Source: DATLXU01 sp035575515
GTDB taxonomy: Bacteria > Acidobacteriota > Blastocatellia > UBA7656
Assembly (NCBI GenBank): GCA_035575515.1
Contig: DATLXU010000146.1
Span: 1-57,926 of the forward strand
DNA length: 57,926 nt
Direction: 5' to 3'
Below the pieces are notes generated by a model. It made no database searches and was not told the DNA's origin. It worked only from the letters and a program-made list of their open reading frames with translations. Position numbers and translations under genes: made by a program. The first letter of the stretch is position 1. Each line of letters begins with the position of its first letter. This document shows positions 52,499 through 57,926 of the stretch, in pieces.

Positions 52499-54389
52499 TG
52501 AACTGCTGATGCCATAGCTCCAGCATCAGCAGCGTCCATAGCTGATGAGAAAAGTCTCTTCGACCTTCGGTGTGCTGCTCGAAAAGATTTCTGACCGCGC
52601 TCGCGTTGAAATAATTTCTTCTGAGCGCGCGCTGCGACAGAATCGTTTCTTCGAGGAAGCCCTTGAGCTTGCCGCGAAACCACTCACCAATTGGGACGCC
52701 GAAGCCCTGCTTCGATCGCGTGAGGTTTTCATGCGGAACAAGCCCGCGAAGCGCGCGTTTTAACAGCCGCTTCGTCGCAAGCCCGCGTAGCTTGTACTGC
52801 GCCGGCAGGCTCGCCGCGAATTCGATTACGTTATGGTCGAGAAACGGCGAGCGCGCTTCAAGCGAGTTAGCCATGCTTGCGATGTCGACTTTGACCAACA
52901 GGTCGTTTGGCAGGTAGTGCGCAGTATCGGCCATCATCGCGCGATCAACAACATCAACCTCCCCGTTTCCCACAAACCATGCGTTCAGCCCGTTTATTGC
53001 TTTCGCTTCCGTTGTCTGATCGAGAAACTCGCGCGTGCATAACTGTCCTTTCAGTTCGTCGCCAATTGCTGCGGTCAGGCTGAGGTATCGCTCAGCGCGC
53101 GGCAGGCCCATTGCGGTAACGAAGCGGCGGGCGCGGCCTGAGCGCGACCGCGAGCTTGAAGGCGCAGGAATGGCTCCCAGAGCCGGTTCCACGACTTGTT
53201 TGCGCAAGAACGCAGGCAGCCGTTGATACCTTTCAGCGATTCGCATGGCCGCGTACCGCTCATAGCCCGCGAAAGATTCATCGCCGCCATCGCCGTTGAG
53301 CGCAACGGTGACGTGCTGGCGCGCGAGCTTTGAAAGGTAATAGGTCGGTATAGCAGACGAATCAGCGTAAGGCTCTCCGTAATGTCGAACTAAGGTCGGT
53401 AGCACTTCGAGCGCATCGGGCCGGACTACGAATTCGTGATGATCGGTGTCGAACCTTTCGGCCACTCGCCGCGCGTGAGAAAGCTCGCTGTAATCCTGCT
53501 CCTCGAAGCCTATTGAAAAAGTTTTGACGCGCGCAGGCGATAGCTCGCTCATCAACGCGACCACTGCGCTCGAATCAACGCCGCCCGACAGAAAAGCTCC
53601 GAGCGGCACGTCCGACATCAAGCGCACTTTGACGGCGTCGCTCAAAAGGCTGATTGTTTGCTCTGCTGCTTCCTGCTCGCTTATCGCAATCTTCTTCGTG
53701 AAGTCAGGCGACCAGTATCTAAGTATTGTCGCGCTTCCCTTCTCCCATACGAGCATGTGCGCGGGCATGAGTTTCTTTATATCCGCGAAAGCGGTCGCGG
53801 GCGCGGGAACGCACATGAAGGAAAGATAAAGCGAAAGCGCCTCGCGGTTAATGTCGCGCGAGACTTCGGTGTGCTCAAGCATCGCCTGAAACTCGGATGC
53901 GAAGATGAGCTTGCCGTTTTTTATCGAATAAAGCAGCGGCTTTTTGCCCAGGCGGTCGCGCGCGAGCACGAGTCGCTGGTTGTTTTCATCCCACAGAGCG
54001 AAGGCGAACATTCCGCGCAGGTGTTTGGGCGCATCAAGACCGTATTGTTCATAAGCGTGAACAATCGCTTCGGTGTCGCTTCTTGTATAGAAGCTGTGGC
54101 CGAGCGATTCGAGATGTGAGCGAAGCTCAGGATAATTATAAATCTCGCCGTTGAGCACGACCCACACTGACCCGTCTTCGTTGTGAATCGGCTGGCTGCC
54201 CGTTTCAAGATCAATGATCGAAAGGCGGCGTATGCCCAATCCTACACCGTAGCTGCCGTCATCAGTCTTGTTGAAGTAATAGCCTTCCTCATCCGGCCCG
54301 CGATGAATCATTGCGTCGCACATGCGATGAAGCGCCGCTTCATCAACAGGCTGCGATGATGAATGGGCAATACCTGCTATTCCACACAT
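52491..54389 (-). CDS. asnB: Asparagine synthetase B-type glutamine amidotransferase
   Basis: A 632-residue two-domain enzyme. It begins MCGIAGIAHSS, with Cys2 as the glutaminase nucleophile, followed by PDEEGYY and LNGEIYNYPELR. The synthetase domain has the PP-loop SGGVDSSAV. Such AsnB homologues occur in many exopolysaccharide loci, where they may amidate a sugar or carboxylate rather than make asparagine. Lasso-peptide cyclases are also AsnB-like, but this protein keeps a full-length, intact glutaminase domain and sits among glycosyltransferase genes, so a polysaccharide role is favoured. It overlaps the GT4 gene. Confidence 0.92.
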   Translation of the reverse strand: MCGIAGIAHSSSQPVDEAALHRMCDAMIHRGPDEEGYYFNKTDDGSYGVGLGIRRLSIIDLETGSQPIHNEDGSVWVVLNGEIYNYPELRSHLESLGHSFYTRSDTEAIVHAYEQYGLDAPKHLRGMFAFALWDENNQRLVLARDRLGKKPLLYSIKNGKLIFASEFQAMLEHTEVSRDINREALSLYLSFMCVPAPATAFADIKKLMPAHMLVWEKGSATILRYWSPDFTKKIAISEQEAAEQTISLLSDAVKVRLMSDVPLGAFLSGGVDSSAVVALMSELSPARVKTFSIGFEEQDYSELSHARRVAERFDTDHHEFVVRPDALEVLPTLVRHYGEPYADSSAIPTYYLSKLARQHVTVALNGDGGDESFAGYERYAAMRIAERYQRLPAFLRKQVVEPALGAIPAPSSSRSRSGRARRFVTAMGLPRAERYLSLTAAIGDELKGQLCTREFLDQTTEAKAINGLNAWFVGNGEVDVVDRAMMADTAHYLPNDLLVKVDIASMANSLEARSPFLDHNVIEFAASLPAQYKLRGLATKRLLKRALRGLVPHENLTRSKQGFGVPIGEWFRGKLKGFLEETILSQRALRRNYFNASAVRNLFEQHTEGRRDFSHQLWTLLMLELWHQQFID

Positions 54390-54406
54390 CGAGAAAATCT
54401 CTCAGC

Positions 54407-55810
54407 TTAAACCGTCGCTGAACTTTGACCAACAGGCTCGACATTTATTATTGTCGCGGCGGCCATTGGCTGCGGCGGCTGAATTATTGCCTTGAAGCGC
54501 CGCTTCTGTTTTGCCGCGCGGCGAAGCTCAAGCCCGATGCTTATGAAGATGAAGAAGAATACGTAAAGCTGCGCGCGATGGCGGTAAGCTGTTCCGACGT
54601 TCGATTGATAGAGCGCATAAGCTATCGTGAGGCTTACGGTGAAAACAGTTATCGCGAACGATTCGCGCAGCCTGTGTCTCAAAGCAAAAAAGTACCCGCG
54701 CAGCAGGAACGGCACAAGCAACCACCATGCTACGAGTTCGGGCAGGGTTATGAGCTGGCGGAGGTTGCCAATCATCCAGGGGAACGGGGCGAACAGGACA
54801 TAAAGAATTCCGAGCGGAAGAAAAGCAAGCGCGGCCTGCGGGTCGGTTATATCAACATCGCCGCCGAAACCGCTTTCAGACACTTTCGCCCCCCAGACTC
54901 GCGCCATCTGAATGCTCTTGAGGTCCAATGTCCTGCCTGCCATCTGTTCAATATCGCCGCCCGCAAAATAAGCGAGCGCCGTCCCCAGCACGATGACAAG
55001 CAATGCGCCCTGAATTATTCTCGCGGGCGTGAACCGCTTCGCCGTCAGCAGAAATGTTCCCGCCATTGCGATGAATATTATGTAAGCCGTGTAATAACGC
55101 AGCGAGTAAATGCAGAAGAGAGAAATCAGCAATAAGATAAAGCTCTTGCCCTCGAAACGGTTGCGCAGCTTGAGCGTGAACAGCGTGCACAGGCAGAGGA
55201 ACAACACGATTGGTCCGTCCTTAAGCAACTGCGACGACCACAGAATCATTGAGGGCGAAAAAGCGGTCAGCAGCGCTGAGGTGCGCGCGACTCGCTGATT
55301 CGGATAAACAAGCATTGCTATACGGTACGCCACGACGCAGGCCACCGCTCCAAGCGCGCAGTTTATAAACACAATAGCAAGGGGGTTCTGCCCTATGACG
55401 TAATATACGGCTGCGACGTAATAGAACATGCCCCAGCCCGACCTTTGAGTGTTCGTGTAATTCGTAAGCCACGGGGCGTTCGGGTCAACAAGCCCTTGCC
55501 ACGATTGCGACAGAGCATTGCCAAATGCGTTGTATGTCTCAGCGTCGCCGCCAAAGAACGGTTGTAGTCCCTTTGAGTATATTAAATATCCTACGATGCA
55601 ACGCAGAATTAATGCGGCGATGAATAGCTTGAGCAGAAACTGTCGGTCTTCGCGCCCTCGCATTACCGCAAACAGGCAGATAAAAGCAGCTACGAATCCC
55701 GCAACTATGCCAAGCCCGATTTCAGGCGACAGGGCGAGCGCATTGCCCGCCGATATAGCGCCCCATACAAGCGAGATTGCAAATAATAATGAAAGAATCT
55801 TTCTTCGCAT
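54407..55810 (-). CDS. Multi-pass membrane glycosyltransferase (GT39/ArnT-like candidate)
   Basis: A 467-residue protein with about 11-12 transmembrane helices. The first large periplasmic loop begins FFGGDAETYNAFGNALSQ, with acidic residues in the place expected for GT-C enzymes using polyprenyl-phosphate sugars. Further features (TNTQRSGWGMFYYVAAVYYV, SPSMILWSSQLLKDG) resemble the PMT/GT39 group. The C-terminal tail is soluble and basic, then Pro/Ala-rich. It lies 17 bases upstream of asnB and 16 bases downstream of the deacetylase gene. The transferred sugar is unknown. Confidence 0.75.
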   Translation of the reverse strand: MRRKILSLLFAISLVWGAISAGNALALSPEIGLGIVAGFVAAFICLFAVMRGREDRQFLLKLFIAALILRCIVGYLIYSKGLQPFFGGDAETYNAFGNALSQSWQGLVDPNAPWLTNYTNTQRSGWGMFYYVAAVYYVIGQNPLAIVFINCALGAVACVVAYRIAMLVYPNQRVARTSALLTAFSPSMILWSSQLLKDGPIVLFLCLCTLFTLKLRNRFEGKSFILLLISLFCIYSLRYYTAYIIFIAMAGTFLLTAKRFTPARIIQGALLVIVLGTALAYFAGGDIEQMAGRTLDLKSIQMARVWGAKVSESGFGGDVDITDPQAALAFLPLGILYVLFAPFPWMIGNLRQLITLPELVAWWLLVPFLLRGYFFALRHRLRESFAITVFTVSLTIAYALYQSNVGTAYRHRAQLYVFFFIFISIGLELRRAAKQKRRFKAIIQPPQPMAAATIINVEPVGQSSATV

Positions 55811-55826
55811 AAATCTTGGAGCAGCG

Positions 55827-56834
55827 TTATACGCCTGCGGAGATAAATTCTGAATTAACCGGAACGAGCTGGCCTACGGGTAGAAAACTCAACTCGCCGC
55901 GCTCGCGCAACTTGGATGCCTCATCGAGTATTGCGCGCAATCCTGCAAACATCTTCTCAGTCTCGAACGCAAAGTTTGTCGGGTGAAACCACAGATGAAA
56001 TATCCGTTTGTCGCGCGCCGCCCTGCGCAGTCCTTTGACGGCCCGCTTGATTCGCAACCGGTTCGGAATGTAGCGCCGCAACCCGTGCATCGGGAAATAG
56101 ACCATCGAGCCGGGCGTGTTCCAGAGTCCTTCATCTGTTCTCACGGGAAGAACGACGGGCGGCTCCGCCGCGCGAAGCACGTTCAGTAGATTCGCAATCC
56201 GCCGCAACGCATTTGGCAGGCGGCCTTCCAATCTAACAGGGTCGGGACCGCGATAAACCGTAAAGCCATAGCGGCGCAGCAAATCCAGATGACCGACGCG
56301 GTTGCGCGGGAACGCAAAAGAGCGCATCTCTATTCCCATCTCGCTTGCCGCGCGAACGCACGCCGCCAGCTCGCTTTCAGCCGTCTCGCGCAAACAGCCT
56401 TCATCAAACAACGCGTGCGAAAACGAATGGCAGCCGATCTCCTGTTCAACAGGACACGCCCGGATTTTTTCAATCAGAGAGCGGCCCAAAAAATTCGGCG
56501 CGCTCCGTTCGTCGCCGCACGGGTCGTAATGAAACCAGTCTTCGCCCTTCCACGATTGCTGAGACCTGACGATCTCAGGATGCTTGCGCCCTTCAGTCTC
56601 TTCGCATCGCTCAAGCATCAGGTGGCCGACGACGAACCACGTCGCGAGCACGCGGTACTCAACAAACAGATCGAGCAGGCGATCAATGACGACCGCGCGC
56701 TCAACCTCGCAGGCTTTTGAAAAACCATCGGGGCCGAACAGGTCAACCGTCCCCCAGATTAACTCAAGGTCGAGGCTAAGGGTGAAAACGCCGCGATCAA
56801 ACCTCAAAACGTTTTGCTCTCTAGTTTCCGTCAT
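55827..56834 (-). CDS. Polysaccharide deacetylase family (NodB-like) protein
   Basis: A 335-residue protein without a signal peptide. Motif 1 appears as FTLSLDLELIWG, where the usual SFDDG-type Asp pair is replaced by DLE. Motif 2 is GCHSFSHALFDEG, with the H(S/T)xxH metal ligands, and FAFPRNRVGHLDLL follows. It probably acts on an N-acetyl sugar of a lipid-linked or nascent polysaccharide in the cytoplasm. It belongs to the XrtA-type deacetylase-like subgroup by appearance, though no exosortase is seen here. It lies 12 bases downstream of the methyltransferase gene. Confidence 0.82.
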   Translation of the reverse strand: MTETREQNVLRFDRGVFTLSLDLELIWGTVDLFGPDGFSKACEVERAVVIDRLLDLFVEYRVLATWFVVGHLMLERCEETEGRKHPEIVRSQQSWKGEDWFHYDPCGDERSAPNFLGRSLIEKIRACPVEQEIGCHSFSHALFDEGCLRETAESELAACVRAASEMGIEMRSFAFPRNRVGHLDLLRRYGFTVYRGPDPVRLEGRLPNALRRIANLLNVLRAAEPPVVLPVRTDEGLWNTPGSMVYFPMHGLRRYIPNRLRIKRAVKGLRRAARDKRIFHLWFHPTNFAFETEKMFAGLRAILDEASKLRERGELSFLPVGQLVPVNSEFISAGV

Positions 56835-56846
56835 CGAGCAGAGCCT

Positions 56847-57629
56847 TTACCTTTTGCGAACCGCCCGGGCCAGGAACATATTCGAGAACTCGCGCAGCAC
56901 GGCTCGGTCTGCGACTGCTGAATCAATCTTCTCCCACGCCTTCAACGCGCGCGGAAGCATTCGCGGGGCGAGCCGCTCTATCCAGTTGACGGGACCGATA
57001 TAGACGCCGTGAATCGCGGGCTTTTCAAAACCGGCTTCAACAAACTGGCGGCGCAGCTTTCTTGATGTTGTGAAGAATTGCTTCAGCCGCACAAGATCGC
57101 CGAGCTTAACGAGATTCGCGACGCGGTTGATGACCGAGTAGCCGTTCAGATTGAAGACTGGCGCAGCCGTGACCAGCGCGACGCCGCCCGGCCTGAGCAC
57201 GCGCGCCATCTCGCGAACGCACGCGGCAGCATCGGGCAGGTAGCGCAGGACTTCTATACAAAGAACAAAATCGAAGCTTGCGTCGGCGAACGGTATCGCT
57301 TCAACGTCGGCGCGATGAATCTCCGCGCCGGGATTATTTGCACGCGCGTGCTCAAGCATGCTTTCAGAGCCGTCAACGCCCGCGACCTGAAATCCCCGCT
57401 CTCGCAACCGGGCCATGTGATTGCCCGTGCCGCAACCGACATCGAGCAGGCTGAGACCGTCGCCGCGCTCAGGCAAATACCGCTCAAGCAAGGCGTCGAG
57501 CCTGTGGCGGCTGTAATTGAAGCAGGAGTGATAAATGTCCGCCGAGCGGTATCGCTCAGCAAACGTATCGGCTTGCAGCGAATGTTGTTCGATTGCGAGT
57601 TGCTTCTGTGCTTCCATAATTCTTTCCAT
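56847..57629 (-). CDS. Class I SAM-dependent methyltransferase
   Basis: About 256-260 residues. Motif I is LLDVGCGTGNHMARL; ADVEAIPFADASFDFVLCIEVLRYL and EMARVLRPGGVALVTA are further SAM-methyltransferase blocks (UbiE/Methyltransf_11 type). In this locus it may methylate a sugar. Two starts are possible: ATG 57629, and ATG 57617, which has GGAAAG just upstream. The later one is the better supported, although the first gives the longer product annotated here. Confidence 0.88.
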   Translation of the reverse strand: MERIMEAQKQLAIEQHSLQADTFAERYRSADIYHSCFNYSRHRLDALLERYLPERGDGLSLLDVGCGTGNHMARLRERGFQVAGVDGSESMLEHARANNPGAEIHRADVEAIPFADASFDFVLCIEVLRYLPDAAACVREMARVLRPGGVALVTAAPVFNLNGYSVINRVANLVKLGDLVRLKQFFTTSRKLRRQFVEAGFEKPAIHGVYIGPVNWIERLAPRMLPRALKAWEKIDSAVADRAVLREFSNMFLARAVRKR

Positions 57630-57635
57630 CGTGGT

Positions 57636-57926
57636 TTATAAGGCTGTCTGGTGTTCGGCTTCTGCTTCGAGAGCGGCTTGCGCCGGTCGCCCTGCGGCCT
57701 CGCGCGCGACGCGGGCAAACAGCTTTGCGCTCGCGCGCATCGAGAATCTTTCCTCGACGGTCTTGCGGGCCGCTTCGCCGAGTCTCTTTCTCAAGTCCGC
57801 GTCATCAATCAATCTCTCAAGGCAAGCGATCCACTCTTCGTGAGTTGAAGCGAGCAATCCGTTAGCCTCGTGCTCTATGACTTCACAATTCGTTCCGACG
57901 GCAGAACAGACGGCAGGGATTCCCAT
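57636..57926 (-). CDS. Glycosyltransferase family 4, C-terminal part (cut by window edge)
   Basis: The frame is open to the right edge, so the true start lies outside. The visible 96 residues, starting MGIPAVCSAVGTNCEVIEHEANGLL, are the donor-binding end of a GT-B glycosyltransferase: the MG.P...S.VG...E.IE...NGLL signature, then a helical tail ending RFSMRASAKLFARVAREA. It is the next gene upstream in the polysaccharide run and is followed directly by the methyltransferase. Confidence 0.85.
   Translation of the reverse strand: MGIPAVCSAVGTNCEVIEHEANGLLASTHEEWIACLERLIDDADLRKRLGEAARKTVEERFSMRASAKLFARVAREAAGRPAQAALEAEAEHQTAL

Noticed and set aside
41869..54389. Lasso-peptide cluster (RRE, HprK-like, NTase and AsnB-like cyclase)
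   Set aside because: No B2-type leader peptidase is present. The AsnB homologue is over 8 kb away among glycosyltransferases with an intact glutaminase domain, and the core is 70 residues with ten cysteines, unlike lasso precursors.

Overview
The window reads as a chromosomal segment of a Gram-negative, didermal bacterium of moderately high GC. Most products have signal peptides or inner-membrane segments, many regulators are multi-domain, and the glycosidases look periplasmic. The blend of a multi-GAF hybrid kinase, DUF3616 proteins, an SSS symporter and an AsnB-containing exopolysaccharide locus suggests Acidobacteriota, perhaps Blastocatellia. That placement is an inference from gene content, not a computed one. 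I found no rRNA or tRNA gene and no CRISPR array. The only transposase trace is an IS66-like remnant at the left edge.

Left part (1-11.95 kb): housekeeping and small envelope genes. On the minus strand are RNase J, RsmA/KsgA, a RibD whose reductase half looks degenerate, TsaD, SelD, a Nudix hydrolase and HU. On the plus strand are a zinc alcohol dehydrogenase, a membrane-anchored SNase-like nuclease and a VanY-type M15 peptidase. Two small exported proteins (BON-domain and Lys/Glu/Pro repeat) follow on the minus strand. Several large inverted repeats lie between genes.

Middle (12-24.8 kb): an SSS symporter followed by a GH3/NagZ-type glycosidase; a di-heme cytochrome c peroxidase divergent from an ECF sigma factor; a DUF2203 protein; TatA. 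Next comes a DUF3616 group: an 898-residue zinc-ribbon/FHA/MshEN/FHA/TM/DUF3616 protein, a zinc-ribbon membrane protein and a stand-alone DUF3616 paralogue. Between the sigma factor and the peroxidase are two back-to-back copies of the same promoter-like signature (TTGTAACC, 16 nt, CTCTATA or CTCTGTA), pointing to ECF autoregulation together with control of the peroxidase.

Signalling and glycan part (24.9-38.6 kb): an HD-GYP response regulator and a 1509-residue hybrid kinase (about five GAF, two PAS, HisKA, HATPase, receiver), then exported trehalase (GH37), GH31 alpha-glucosidase, a TPR protein and a large six-hairpin debranching-type glycosidase, probably for periplasmic use of trehalose and alpha-glucans.

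Right part (38.7-57.9 kb, all minus strand): a surface-polysaccharide locus with two glycosyltransferases, a methyltransferase, a deacetylase, a GT-C-like membrane protein, AsnB, a sugar-nucleotide epimerase, a WecA-type initiating transferase fused to a CapD-like N-terminal module, a membrane GT-like protein and an O-antigen ligase/polymerase. Embedded in it is the most interesting feature, a putative peptide-maturation cassette. It holds a PqqD-like recognition domain fused through an internal twin-arginine signal to a 70-residue tail with ten cysteines, an HPr-kinase-like protein, a MauE-thioredoxin-thioredoxin fusion and an NTP_transf_5 nucleotidyltransferase, followed upstream by a VirB9-like coiled-coil protein and a FecR-domain protein. 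I infer that a cysteine-rich peptide is recognised in the cytoplasm, exported and disulfide-bonded in the periplasm, perhaps as part of the cell surface.
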